A DNA stretch of 64,000 nucleotides from Selaginella moellendorffii (GCF_000143415.4 NW_003314283.1:1109734-1173733); one strand, 5' to 3'. Positions 33,505 to 45,664 are shown, counted from the first letter of the stretch. Made by a program: numbers and translations. The notes: generated by a model from the sequence alone, not told the origin.

Positions 33505-36500
33505 TTGTTCCTTAGTCCGGCTTTTATTGGTGCTCAAGTATATCACTATTGATATTGGAAACGGAAGGTCCTAGAAGTGGGCCTATCCTTGAGGAGTAGC
33601 ATGTTGAGAGGACATGGCTCTCCACTCAAGTTCATGCGTGAACATGGGCACGATGTGGTGGATAGAAAAGGGGCCAATAAGGGAATGACTTTGGGATCTT
33701 GGGAATAATATAAGGTTTCCCTCAGAGAGTTGAGGATGTGATCCGGATGAGCGGTTGACTCAGCAAACTGGCTAAGGTAGTTGTGGTAAACAACTATAGT
33801 TGGTATCACGGGAAAGATAGAGGCTCCAAAACAATAAAGGAGTCACAAAATTATCCTCGCATAATTGAGGCTAGTGTTCATGAATTTGAGACCGAAATTG
33901 ATGACCGTGAGAAGTGAAGTACGGATGAGGACACGAGTCCTTGAAATGGTAGCCGAGGCTACCTTTTATAAATGCTGGAACAACCCAAGGAGTTGGGGGT
34001 GTACTTAGAGGATGAGTTGGTATTCTTATCACATGGACAAGTGGTCTTAAAATGCAAAAGGTTGCCCCAAGAGAACAAATCAAGTGTCGGAGTAACAATT
34101 GGAAAGATGGTTCTTGTGAGTAGAACTTGAATACAAGAAGTTGTATTTCAGTGAGCTGGCACCTTAAAGGTAGGACCTCATGGGTCATCAGATGACAAAG
34201 TCCAAAAAGCTAGATGACTCAAATAGAGTCAAGGAATAATACTAAAGGATTGATGGAAGCATTTGGATTGAGGTGTGTTGTACCCCACGAAGGATGGGGG
34301 GAATCATAAGATCCAAGTATGAGAACAGAGGGTATTTTATTGATGGCAGAATGTGCCATACTAAAGTCGTGGGAAAGGTGTTCCTAGAAAAAGCAACTTT
34401 GGTGCAGAGTTGTGTGCGAACACTATGGTGTAGTGCTAACGGATAGTTGACATGAGAAACAACTAGGTTAATTCTGGCAAAGACCTAGACACAAGTGCAA
34501 AGTGTCATAAAGGCAGACTCATGGAGCTGATGGTGTAGAGACACCAAATGGGCCAAGGTGTGATACCTTGAGGTTATATTGATGGGTTCATAAGAACCCC
34601 TTGCCAAGGGAATCCCAATTTAAATGGGAATGGCATAGTCTAAATTGAAAAGCATGTGGTAGAGTGTAGTAACCTAGATAATGATGAAAGTGTGGAAGCA
34701 CCAACAATGAGTTGTAGGGCTTGACAACTATGAGGCAACTAAGTAAGAGGTGCAAGATAATTGGTTAAACGGATAGAAGGTAGCTACCTAAAATTTCTTA
34801 ATGGCATAAGGAAGTTAGATATACCCTTACGGGGGATAAATTGCTTATGTTGCAATATAGTGAGTCAATGTTGTAAAAGGAAATGCTCATTGTCAAGAAG
34901 GCTATCATTGGGACACCCAAACACTCTAAAACACCAGGAAGTGGTGTTTGGTGTTGCAAGGGCATTAGATAAGGCCCAAGGGACTAAGTCCCTAGCGAAT
35001 GATGAATAGGAAGTGTTATCCAAATGTCTAAGGTTCTGGAGACGGGAGAAATCTGTCTACCCGATTTGGATAAAGCAAAAAATGGGATTTTGGCAAGGCT
35101 AGTGATGGGCATATAGAGGCCCATAAGTAGCAACATTAATCCCGGTGCGTGGGATTATGAGGTGAGCATGCCCAGATTAAGGAACCACTCCCTAAGCTAT
35201 TGGGTAAATTCATCCCTATGAATACTTGCTAAGGCATAGTAGAAGGTGCAAAGCTATCTTTTTAGTTTGGAGGAGAATAAGCAAAGGAAACATATAAGGC
35301 CAAAAAGTAAGTAGTATTGAGATGGAATTGAACCATAAAAATTGAAGGGCATAACTGACAGTGGTTATGCAAGTTGGGAGTGGAGAATCAAGAGGGTGCT
35401 CGAGGATGTTGTTACTAGCAACCGCAGTGCTATGGAGAGTCTAAAATGTGAAATTATCCATGTTAGACGATATAGTGAGTAAGGAGCTTGCAAAGGAGAA
35501 GCCTTAGCAAGCTAAGGAACAGAGTTCCATGAAGGTTCCCAAAGACAATTCTAAGTAGATAAGTACCTAGAAAGCTAAATGTAAATGGTTCCTAAAGTGC
35601 GCAAAATTAGAGTGGCGCAGCAGAAGCATGGTCTTGAAGCTGGCCATGAGGCGAGGCTATCAAAGTTGGGGAAGTATTTCCCAAGTGTTCAAAGAAAGGG
35701 CTTTGAATGAAAGTCGATGGTTAGGACTATCACGCTTATGCATGAACTATGTTACGGTGGCCGGATGACTTACTAAGTGAGATTGGCAAGTCAGGGGAAC
35801 AAATCCCTAGTCAAAGGTGCTAACTTCAAAAGGGATGGCCCATGGGGCCAAGCATGGAAGAATCTATGCATGATCACATACTTGTCTAGTGAGAGGGCTT
35901 GGCAGTGCGGAGGAACTAGGTTCCTAAGCTGTGATCTATAGTGCGCTTTAAATATAAATTGGTGCAACGACATGGGGAGTCACGCCAGGCATCTTGGATG
36001 ATGCCTTCTGTAGATGCATATACGGAGGTTGGGTTCGAGTCCCGACCCTCTAGTGCTTGGGTTCAAGTCCCAAATCACTAGGGCGTGGTGATGGTTTGGA
36101 ATATGAGGACATTCATTTTTCGGTGGTCATGGACTCTCAATGAGGAGACTGGTTTGGGCACACTGCCAAGCGAGGGATGCCTTGGAGTCATGATGCACGG
36201 TTAGATTGCTTAGTATGGCTTGGCAATCTAACTTGAACACTTTGGTGCGAGTGGCACCAAGGACGTGGTGAATGAGATAGGGATATCCAGTCTCAGTTGC
36301 TATGGACCCTTAGCCAGAAGGGCTGGCTTGGGTGCACCACCAAGTGTGGGGGATGCCCTCGGGGTCATAGTGAACAACTTCAAGGTCTGGAAGATCTAGT
36401 ACCTATTGGCAAACCTGTTAAGGTGCCAAAGTTGGATCACTAGGTGGTCTTATGGCTAAAAAAAAGGACAAGGTCCTTGCGAGGTTAAGAGATAAAGTTC

Positions 36501-37525
36501 CTAATTCAAAAGTGTTGATTTGAACTATTGATGATGGTGTGGCTTAGTCAAGGTAACCAAGTGGGAAGAATACCTAAGGGAAAGAATTATGTTAATGTGA
36601 TGGCATAATAAGTCTGAGAAAAGTAGTCTCTATAAGAGATCCAAGGGAGGGTCTCAAAAGTGGGGCCATGGATAAAGCCTACAGTAGAAAATGTTAAAGA
36701 AACATACTAAGGGTGAACACCCTCTGGACTTGGCAAAGTAAAGTGTTTGCTATGGAACCGAAAGGAAACCTCGAAAATGGAGGTAGTGATTCTATGTTGC
36801 TGGGGGCAACAATCAAGGATAGGAGCAAAAGACTAGTGGCTAAGAAAAGACCCATGGGAATCATGGGAAAGAATCTAAATGGCAAAGTTAGGCCGAGAAC
36901 ACTAATGTGTTGAGTGCTAATGGATTGTGAAAAATGCAATATTTCCCCAATGATGGATTCCCAACCACTCCGATTTGGCGAAAGTGGAAGCTTCAAGAGG
37001 GGCAGCGTCAAGGTAGCTAAATAATAAGGTCGGGGGCAGCCCTAGCACCAATTATGATAACTGGAACTTAGTGCCAAAAGTGGCACGATGTCGATGAGAG
37101 GATGATAGTGCCCTCAAGTAAAGAACTTCCTAGGATGGGGAAGTGGAGTTGCACCATGTGCAACGTAAGGTGTTGGAGACACTTAGGAAATTGACTCTGA
37201 GAAGTCAAAATTAAAAGTTCTAAAGTGCAAAGGTTATGTCGATGGAATCTAAGACTACACGAGAATGAGTAGTGGAATTGAGTTAGAAAAGGTGTCTCTA
37301 ACGGGTTTAGCGAAAACTGAACCAATAAAAGGGAGTAAACCACCCCAGGTGGCCGAATGAGTCTCTATGTTGGAGAGACTATGCTCCTTAAAGGATGGAT
37401 AAGGCATGATGAGCTTTCGCTATCAAACCATAGACAAATATTAGCCAGGTGCCAAGGATGGAAACAGTAATAAAAGGGTTTACCGTTCAATGAGGACATC
37501 GAACTTTGTTTATGGGTGGTGGAGT
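33505..37525 (+). other. LARD-2 internal region, non-coding
   Basis: About 4 kb without Gag or Pol motifs and without frames longer than roughly 105 codons on either strand. The last 1.1 kb recurs in the old relic at 25,558-26,693. A modest purine-rich tract (ATGGGTGGTGGAG) precedes the 3' LTR. Confidence 0.78.
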
Positions 37526-39231
37526 TGTGAGACACAAAATCCTTAGGCCCCAAAGTGGAGCCAAAAGGGCGCCATGTGGTAGTGGCTGAAGCAAAAGCCA
37601 AACGAGCGTAACACGCTTGGACTAAAAGCTCCGACTTGAAAGGTCAAGAGCGAGAGTGGAACTCCCAATAAAGTGCTCGAGGAATGAGCACGAAGCAAGC
37701 AATAAAAGAGGCTCTAAAAAAGGGACCCAAAAGGACTAACACATGACATGTGGAAGTGTCTGAGATAGACTTGAGATGGAGTCTGAGATGGGGTCCAAGA
37801 TGGAGTCCGAGATGGAGTCCGAGATGGAGTCCGAGATGGAGTCCGAGATGGAGTTCGAGATGGAGTCCAAGATGGACCGAGATGGAGTCTGAGATGGAGT
37901 TCGAGATGGATCCGAGATGGACCCGAGATGGACCCGAGATGGAGTCTGAGATGGACCCAAGATGGAGTCCGAGATGGACCGAGACAGAGTCCGAGATGAG
38001 GTCCGAGATGGACTCGAGATGGAATCTGAGATGGAGTCTGAGAAGGACCCGAGATGGAGTCTGAGGTCAAGACCGAGACAAGGACCGAGACCGAGATCAA
38101 GACCCAGACCGAGACCGAGACCGAAATCGGGACCGAGACCGAGACCGAGGTTGAGGTCGAGACCGAGCCCGAGCCCAAGTCCGAGTCCGTGTCCGAGTCC
38201 GAGTCCGAGTCCGAGTCCGAGTCCGAGTTTGAGTCTGAAAGGGTAAAAGCCCAAAGCGTTCATCTCCTAGACCCTAGGGGGTTTGGTGAGCTCCAAAAGT
38301 ATAGTAGGGGGAGGACTGCAGTGGAGCCAGTTTGGCCAAGAAAGGCCAGTTTGGCTTAGGAAGGCTGTACCCAGTGTTGGGTGATGAGCTGCCCACTGGG
38401 AAGTCCAAGACTAGAGTGAACACGGACCGACAAGCGAGGTAGCTTGGTGAAGTGTTCAAAAGCCGGCTTTAGTTCCCCTGGGAGATCAATTGGCCGATGC
38501 TCCCAGTCAAAGTGTGGGTGGCACTACCTACTTGGATACCTGGTGTGGCTCAACGGAACCTTGCTCTAAACCCACGGCTAGAGCACCCAAAGGCAGAAGG
38601 CAGGGAGAGTACCCATGAGGCTCGCGTAAGGCCACGGTGTTCCGAAATGTTGCCCCAAGGTCCCAGACTGTGAAAAGGAAGAGGAGCTGTCCTATAGTGT
38701 AGAGACCAAGGATGCAGTCATGTGAGGAGGAAGTCCCAGACGACCGTGGGACTTAGTGGTCGGGCTTGTGAGCCTCGATCCAATGGCAATATTGGCGAAC
38801 ACGGCTATGGGCAAAAAAGGACTTGGTGGAGACTGGAAAAAGGATGTTAGGGAAGGCTATTCCCCATGTCTGTGTGCATCCTAAGGATGCTAAGGAGTGG
38901 ATCTGGGATGATCACTCATGGACAGATGGCCCAGTCTTTGAGAGACGGGATTGTAATGTAGGTGGTGTCAGACCACTGGTGTGACCAAGGTGATTGGGCA
39001 TGGCCTCAGTGTAACAGGCTGATATGTCGGTGGTACCTTGGGGTGTCGATCATGGGATTGGACACGTAGAGCATTTGGACCAAGTGCAAAGGTTGAGTGG
39101 CATGGATGCCATTCTTGGGGCTGGCAAGCCCCAAATTTGGAATTGGACTTATAGTTGTGAATGAGATTCCTCCAAGTGGTCGGAAGTATGGTTAAGTGAC
39201 TAAAGTAGAATGGAAAATTTAGTCACTTACA
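37526..39231 (+). repeat. LARD-2 3' LTR, complete
   Basis: 1706 bp, TGTGAGACAC...CACTTACA. Contains the 12-mer and 6-mer arrays (37,750-38,235) and a block shared with LARD-1 near 38,245-38,310. Confidence 0.9.
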
Positions 39232-39275
39232 CCCGAGAGGAAGTTTGAGGTCGAGTCCAAGATGGACCCAAGATC

Positions 39276-39540
39276 ATCAATCATACACTGTGATCTTCCT
39301 TGGAAACCACAAAATAATCAAACTCCATCGATCCAAAGCATTGACAGGCCTCTTTCAAATGACTTGAGTGGCTCAACGCTCTGTAAGAATGCTCATAAAT
39401 GTTCGACTAACACCCTCCAATTGAGAATGTAAAGGAGAGTCTTGGAACATCCCTGAAGCAGTGAAGTCCACAACACAATGCTTTCGATTGGCACAGCGTC
39501 AAAGAGCTTCTTAGCATCGCATATGAGTGCTCCACAGTAG
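39276..39540 (-). pseudogene. PPR gene fragment
   Basis: The minus-strand reading gives DAKKLFDAVPIESIVLWTSLLQGC, as in the PPR repeats of plant organelle RNA-editing or processing factors, then stops. It is the continuation of the fragment at 25,470-25,557 across the LARD-2 insertions. Confidence 0.6.
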
Positions 39541-39544
39541 TTTA

Positions 39545-39830
39545 ATCTGAATCATGCCTTAGTGTCAAACTCGATTTCCTTCTCCACTGGATTCGACGAA
39601 TTCCCCTGGAAAGCCACACTAGTAGAGTTAGCGAAAAGAAAGAGAGAGAGAGGGATAGAGTGGGATTTTATCATGAAAGCGTGAACATCAGCCAGCAGAG
39701 CCTGTCACTTCCAAAAAGAGTAAACGAAAATCGCAAGTTCACAGCAGCAATGTCCTGGATTGTTGCATTGCGCAATCGATCTCTTACAACCAGGTTACTA
39801 ATCACTTGACTTGGATACCAGGAATGCCGC
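39545..39830 (-). pseudogene. PRMT10 fragment, exon 5 region
   Basis: The reverse complement matches PRMT10 exon 5 and part of exon 6 (42,395-42,680), with similarity around ATIQDIAAVNLRFSFTL and DRLCW. It ends inside exon 5. It is separate from the fragment at 24,885-25,460. Confidence 0.78.
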
Positions 39831-40250
39831 CACCGCCGCATGCTATCAAAAAGGTTCATTCACAAGTCCAGGTCTACCAAGAACATAAATCATGTCTGAA
39901 AACACAAAATAATCAAACTCCATTGAACCAAGCTGGAGTGGCTCAATGCTGTAAGAATGCACACATAAATGTTACTTAGTCCTGACTAACACCCTCCAAA
40001 TTGAGAACGTAAAGGAGAGCCTTGGATGCCGCGAATGGGCATATGCTGTGTCTCTGGTGGGCATCAAATTCATTATGATTTGTCAAAAATGTTAGTTAAG
40101 GATGGCAAGCATGGCATTCCACATCACTCCGTAGCGATACGGCATCGATTCCAACAGCTTCCTTGTCGTCAACCAGGCGAGGGTGTGTCATGTTTGACAC
40201 AATACCCCACGTGGAACATTAGTGCCTTGCTCGTGATATAAGATACCAGG
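39831..40250 (-). pseudogene. PPR gene fragments
   Basis: The minus strand reads MIYVLGRPGLVNE near 39,850-39,895, like the C-terminal DLLGRAGLVNEA of PPR proteins. The stretch that follows repeats parts of 39,276-39,540 (ACACCCTCCAA..TTGAGAA). Broken by stops. Confidence 0.5.
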
Positions 40251-40590
40251 TCATCTGGTCATGGAGATTCCCAGCCTGGGCATATGCTGTGAGCAGAATC
40301 GTCCATCTATGAGACCAAGTCCGCCTGTGGCATCTCTCTAAGTGTGCTGTCCAAAAACTCTATATTCTGGGGATGGGAATATGCTCTAAGCAATCTCATT
40401 CCAAGAGACAATGTTCTCTCATTCATTGCATCAACGATCCCTTTGGCCGATGCCAGATGCCCATCCTGGGAATACCCCTGAAGCAGCTAAGTCCATGTGG
40501 GCATATGACTGTATCTTATCCGCCACTGTGCCTTGGCACGTGTCTCAAGTACATTGCACGTCTCCTAGCCCACGTTATTCATGCTAATAG

Positions 40591-40598
40591 TATAAATA
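40591..40598 (+). promoter_or_regulatory. TATA box of the inhibitor gene
   Basis: TATAAATA, 92 bp before the ATG. The inverted copy has CATAAATA at this place. Confidence 0.6.
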
Positions 40599-40682
40599 TA
40601 TGTCTTCCTCCACTCTATATACATACCACTCTCTGTAGCTATCTTTGCAGCAGCACAGTTTAGTCCCTGCGTAGCAAATCCC

Positions 40683-40979
40683 ATGGAGAAGGCAGCAAAG
40701 ATTGCTTTTATTCTCACACTCATAGTTGCAATTTCATTTGCCTCACTTGAGTTCACCAATGCTATTGAGATAGCTCCCAACACAAAGTTTGTGCCGGCTT
40801 CTTCTCTTCTCTCATACTTCAGGAACCTGAAAGAGATGGAGTGCATGCCGCACTCTCAATGCTGCCCCGACTCCAAGCCCTGCCCATCAGAGGACCAGGA
40901 GTGTAAGATCTGTGCCAAAATTTATCCTGCACTGTGCTTCTGCACAGACAAATCTGGGCTTAACAAGCTGATGCTGTAA
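40683..40979 (+). CDS. Secreted Bowman-Birk-like serine protease inhibitor, 98 aa
   Basis: A single exon. Residues 1-27 look like a signal peptide (basic MEKAAK, then a hydrophobic run), so the product should be secreted. The mature part has eight cysteines (54, 60, 61, 67, 74, 77, 85, 87) in the pattern C-x5-CC-x5-C-x6-C-x2-C-x7-C-x-C. The loop C77-AKIYPAL-C85 has the nine-residue size of a Bowman-Birk reactive loop, with Lys79 where the trypsin-specific P1 residue sits and Pro82 at P3'. Position P1' is Ile instead of the usual Ser. Only one such loop is visible, so it would be single-headed. Bowman-Birk inhibitors are known from Selaginella. A TATA box and an AATAAA signal (41087) frame the gene. 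The inhibitor role is inferred from the cysteine pattern. Confidence 0.68.
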   Translation: MEKAAKIAFILTLIVAISFASLEFTNAIEIAPNTKFVPASSLLSYFRNLKEMECMPHSQCCPDSKPCPSEDQECKICAKIYPALCFCTDKSGLNKLML

Positions 40980-41086
40980 TCTGGAGGTATGACTTAATTC
41001 GTGTTTCTTTATACTCAGTGCTAATCATTTGTGTGTCCTAGAAGATGGACAACTTGATGCACACCTTCTGATCTAAAGAATGGAGT

Positions 41087-41092
41087 AATAAA
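41087..41092 (+). terminator. AATAAA polyadenylation signal
   Basis: 108 bp after the stop codon of the inhibitor gene. The only good signal in that 3' region. Confidence 0.45.
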
Positions 41093-41305
41093 TGTCTTTA
41101 TGTGCTAAAACTATGTGATTTTGGGCATTTTTCGCTTTGCAAGTGATCCATTAGTGGTTATTTCTTTGATAGCCACGACATGTACTGTGTAATTCGCTAC
41201 TGGTAATAATAAAAAAACTCTCAAGCTTGTTTGAGAGTTGACAACGACAAGTCTTAACGGTGACGTGTCAGCACGGCATGATGACGTGTCTGTACGGTTT
41301 GGGTC

Positions 41306-41343
41306 TAGGGTTTTGGATTTTTTGTCTATGTCTTCTAGGGTTT
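41306..41343 (+). promoter_or_regulatory. Two telo-box motifs upstream of PRMT10
   Basis: TAGGGTTT at 41306-41313 and 41336-41343. Telo-boxes are common close to transcription starts of plant housekeeping genes. Their position just before 41367 favours that ATG over the upstream in-frame ATG at 41328. Confidence 0.45.
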
Positions 41344-41366
41344 TACAGGCAGCGGTGGCGGTGAGG

Positions 41367-42958
<1,592 letters not shown>

Positions 42959-43100
42959 AAACTAAGATTTTCCTGATTCTTTCAAGCAAAACTATAGACA
43001 TTGACACTCACGAAAGGGTACCACCTCTTCATGACTTAATATTAACTATTCCTTTTTCATACTATTCCTCCTGAGCTCCAGGTACTGCTGCGATCCAAAA

Positions 43101-43409
43101 ATGGCACTTTTAGGGGACAACACCCAGCCTTACACCATAGATCATCCTAAATCTTTCACGAAGAACAATGATATAGATATATCGTTGTTCTTTGTGAAAG
43201 GTTCAATGAAGTATGGTTACACCATAGATGATCTAAACGTTGCTAGAAGTTTGAGGATCAAGCTTCCCTCTCGAACATACTTTCGAGTTGCGGCGCGTGA
43301 AAATGATGAAATTCCCACTGGTTTGCATCTGGATGTCAAGGACTTGGAGCCACAGCCAGCTCGCACTCCGTTCTATATCAGTGAAGACTGGTACTTTTTG
43401 TTTGACTGA
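43101..43409 (+). CDS. Uncharacterised small ORF, 102 aa
   Basis: ATG at 43101, stop at 43407-43409. I do not recognise the product (MALLGDNTQPYTIDHP...). No signal peptide or membrane span is evident. The end may be frameshifted: right after FYIS another frame reads SVKTGTFCLTDANDNTIKSG... to a stop at 43,471-43,473, and it looks equally protein-like. A 24-bp-arm palindrome lies inside the ORF (43153-43200). A partial copy at about 44,695-44,790, again next to a PRMT10 tail, shows it was duplicated together with PRMT10. It may be the remnant of a larger gene. Confidence 0.35.
   Translation: MALLGDNTQPYTIDHPKSFTKNNDIDISLFFVKGSMKYGYTIDDLNVARSLRIKLPSRTYFRVAARENDEIPTGLHLDVKDLEPQPARTPFYISEDWYFLFD
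43153..43200 (+). repeat. 48-bp imperfect palindrome
   Basis: Arms CTTTCACGAAGAACAATGAT and ATCGTTGTTCTTTGTGAAAG pair except at two positions, which would be G-U pairs in RNA of one strand. The centre is AT-rich. The bases outside the arms (ACACCATAGATCATCC / ACACCATAGATGATC) are a direct repeat, not part of the stem. Confidence 0.7.
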
Positions 43410-43706
43410 TGCTAATGACAATACAATCAAGTCAGGCCGGATGCTGCCAGACGAAAAGCTTGTTGTCAAGTGATTACAAGAGGGAAGTAGCAACAAAGAC
43501 CAAACAGAGCGAGCGAGCTTGATTAAATGCCTTATACATAACTTTGAATGGAAGATATATAAAATATAAACGTCTGTATTGAAGCAGAAATTTCCCCGAC
43601 TCTGAAACTCAAAAAAATAATAAAAAAATGCAAACATCCCAAAGGGAATCCCGCACACAAAGGAAAACAACAAAGAAACACGAGATAAGTTAAGCATACC
43701 TCCAGA

Positions 43707-44004
43707 TTACAGCATCAGCTTGTTAAGCCCAGATTTGTCCGTGCAGAAGCACAGTGCAGGATAAATTTTGGCACAGATCTTACACTCCTGGTCCTCTGAT
43801 GGGCAGGGCTTGGAGTTGGGGCAGCATTGAGAGTGCGGCATGCACTCCATCTCTTTCAGGCTCCTGAAGTATGAGAGAAGAGAAGAAGCCGGCACAAACT
43901 TTGTGTTGGGAGCTATCTCAATAGCATTAATGGACTCGGAGTGAAGCAAATGCAAATGCAACAGTGAGTGTGAGAACAAGAGTGATCTTTGCTGCCTTTT
44001 CCAT
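43707..44004 (-). pseudogene. Frameshifted second copy of the Bowman-Birk-like gene
   Basis: ATG at 44004-44002. The sequence is very similar to 40683-40979 and identical by eye in the mature cysteine-rich part except for a few substitutions (for example PNSKP for PDSKP). One extra base around 43,931-43,942 shifts the frame within the signal-peptide region and gives a stop after about 25 codons. The TATA box is changed to CATAAATA. It is probably dead unless a non-AUG start is used, as the mature frame remains fully open. Confidence 0.82.
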
Positions 44005-44280
44005 GGGATTTGCTTTGCGAAGACTAAACTGTGCTGCTTGCAAAGATAACTAGAACCTAAAAATGGTCTGTCTATAGAGTGGAGGAAGACATGTATTTAT
44101 GCTATTAGACAAGCCTTGCATGAATACCATGGGCTGGCTGTTATTGTGATCGTGGGCTTCGCTTTTGATGCAGCTTAGAGCATATGCCCATACACAGAAT
44201 ATAAAATCTTTGGACACCGATGCCACACGTCTCGTTTGTGGACGATTCTGCTCACAGCATATGGGTGCCTATAGCGAGGC
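43707..44280 (-). repeat. Right arm of the inverted duplication
   Basis: Inverted counterpart of 40,265-40,979, with several deletions in the promoter-distal part. Confidence 0.75.
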
Positions 44281-44384
44281 TTGGACTGATTATGGTGTGG
44301 GCGTGGGGACGGCCATGGTGGCGGCATATGCCCATTCATGGCAGCCGGACTTCTTATTTGAGAACATGCCCTGACGGTCACTAG

Positions 44385-44525
44385 CGCCGCGAAGAGCAGG
44401 AAGATTCCATACTTGAGATGGCACAGCAGCCATAGAAACGCCTGCGCGATCAGAAACGTGAACAAGAGATTGACCAACACCGTGATGCTCTGCCCCGCTG
44501 ATCGCGTCTCGAGCGGGAAAATCTC
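44385..44525 (-). pseudogene. Monosaccharide (STP-type) transporter fragment
   Basis: The minus-strand reading [16 protein letters not shown] is followed by [18 protein letters not shown]. It is characteristic of the loop and transmembrane helix 11 region of plant sugar/H+ symporters of the STP family. Only about 45 codons are present, without the rest of the gene. Confidence 0.7.
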
Positions 44526-44529
44526 GCTC

Positions 44530-44790
44530 AGACGCTAACAGGTGCTTCGAAGCTGTTTTCTCTCTTTGTGATCAACGGTTTTCCACTCGCTCCGAAAACC
44601 ACCAGCTCGGTCAAGATCACGAGCTTCGAGAACAGACGAAGTTCTTCCTGATTACATTAAACACCCTTTCTAATTCCTCTTGACCTCAGTTTGCTCCAAA
44701 AGTTGTTAGAAGTTTAAGAACCAAGTTTCCCTCTCGAACTTGCTTTCATGGTGGCCCGTGAAAGTGATGAAATTCCCAGTGGAAAAGAAA
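44530..44790 (+). pseudogene. Decayed PRMT10 tail plus fragment of the 102-aa ORF
   Basis: 44,538-44,650 resembles intron 6 and the last exon of PRMT10 (GGTGCTT..GAAGC, CTCGGTCAAGATCACGAGC). 44,695-44,790 resembles 43,240-43,325 of the small ORF (AAGTTTCCCTCTCGAACTTGC). Both are in the same order and orientation as the intact pair. Confidence 0.6.
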
Positions 44791-44858
44791 AATTTGCACG
44801 AGGTTAAACACTGCCTTTGTAAAAATTTGCACGTAACAGTGATTTTGTCAAAAAGGCT

Positions 44859-44929
44859 TGCACTGCCCGGGAATCGAACCCGGGTCTGTACCGTGGCAGG
44901 GTACTATTCTACCACTAGACCAGCAGTGC
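44859..44929 (-). tRNA. tRNA-Gly(GCC)
   Basis: 71 nt on the minus strand. Acceptor stem GCACTGC/GCAGTGC with discriminator A, D arm TGGTCTAGTGGTA, anticodon loop with GCC (44897-44895), T arm CGGGTTCGATTCCCG. There is no intron, and CCA is not encoded, as expected for a nuclear gene. Confidence 0.96.
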
Positions 44930-44971
44930 ATCATGTTGGCAATGTGAGGTTTATTCTAACAAAACCGCGCT

Positions 44972-45042
44972 AAACCCTAAGCAGAGAATATACTCGAATA
45001 TCCCAGCTTAAACCCTAGAGGCGGCGGCCATGGACTTATAAG
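44972..45042 (+). promoter_or_regulatory. TOM9 promoter: telo-boxes and TATA
   Basis: AAACCCTAA at 44972-44980, AAACCCTAG at 45010-45018 and TATAAG at 45037-45042. The transcript probably starts near 45,065. A 5'-UTR intron from about 45,071 (AG/GTATGC) to 45,375 (TTTCAG/GG) is plausible. Confidence 0.5.
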
Positions 45043-45394
45043 CGAGGGCGCCGCGTTTTCTTCAAGCCCAGGTATGCGGCGTTTTGCGTCTTTGGTAGCA
45101 CAGTGATGAGAGAATTTGGGTTGATGAGCGGGGAAGAAACATCCCCCTTTGATTCTACACAACCTCCTACTCATACTGAGTGCCCTCTTCCTCCATTTTT
45201 GCTGTCTTTGTTGTTGTTTGGGCAGAGGATGATAGATTCTTGATGGGTAATTTGCGGCTGACCACATTGGTGTGATGCCTCACCTTGGAGACCTGATGCC
45301 CATTTGAATGAATGAATCCTCTCGAGAGAGACCCTATAAATCTTGATCGAAACGCTGTGAACTTTTGTCTTTCAGGGCTCTCTGATCTTTGGAG

Positions 45395-45664
45395 ATGGGC
45401 GATGGCTCTGTTTTGAGCCGAGTGAGCAGCGGCATTGCCGAATCGAGGCGCGCAGTGAGCAGCACTTGCGTGTTTGGAGGCCGAGTGCTGCGCAGCACGG
45501 GCAAGGCGGCATGGATTGCAGGCACAACCTTTTTGCTGCTGGTTGTGCCACTTATTTTTGAGGTGGACAGGGACCAGCAGCTGCAGGAGCTTGAGTCTCA
45601 ACAAGCGACGCTGTTGGGTGGTGCGGCCCAGCCTGCTGCTGCTGCTGCGGCTGCGGCCAAATGA
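45395..45664 (+). CDS. TOM9: Mitochondrial import receptor subunit TOM9 (plant TOM22 equivalent)
   Basis: 89 aa. Plant TOM9 is the short form of TOM22 in the outer-membrane translocase; it lacks the long acidic receptor domain and helps organise the TOM complex. The signature RSTGKAAWIAGTTFLLLVVP (residues 33-52) is almost that of Arabidopsis TOM9-2 and contains the single membrane span (about 38-56). The C-terminus faces the intermembrane space and ends in an alanine-rich tail (A81-A88) unlike the usual tail. The start is the first ATG after the probable 5'-UTR splice. TTG at 45389, two codons upstream and in frame, is not needed. Confidence 0.93.
   Translation: MGDGSVLSRVSSGIAESRRAVSSTCVFGGRVLRSTGKAAWIAGTTFLLLVVPLIFEVDRDQQLQELESQQATLLGGAAQPAAAAAAAAK

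Larger units (their letters stand above)
27088..39231 (+). mobile_element. LARD-2: non-coding LTR element with a nested chromovirus
   Basis: The 5' LTR is 27088-27316 plus 32189-33490, interrupted by chromovirus copy C. The primer site is at 33494, a non-coding core occupies 33505-37525, and the 3' LTR is 37526-39231 (1706 bp). Five-base target duplications CCCGA are at 27083-27087 and 39232-39236, and they prove that the outer insertion is intact as one unit. No protein-coding capacity was found, and it must have used another element's machinery. Confidence 0.9.
40265..40979 (+). repeat. Left arm of an inverted duplication around PRMT10
   Basis: Matches 43,707-44,280 in inverted orientation. 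Shared segments are the GTGAGCAGAATCGTCCA stretch, the promoter and the whole inhibitor gene. The region between the arms carries PRMT10 and a small unknown ORF. Sequence 40,320-40,550 also looks partly PPR-derived. Confidence 0.75.

Noticed and set aside
37714-38263. Ser/Asp- or Arg/Pro-rich ORFs in the LARD-2 3' LTR
   Set aside because: Same repeat-driven openness as above, and the frame is not conserved between the two LTRs.
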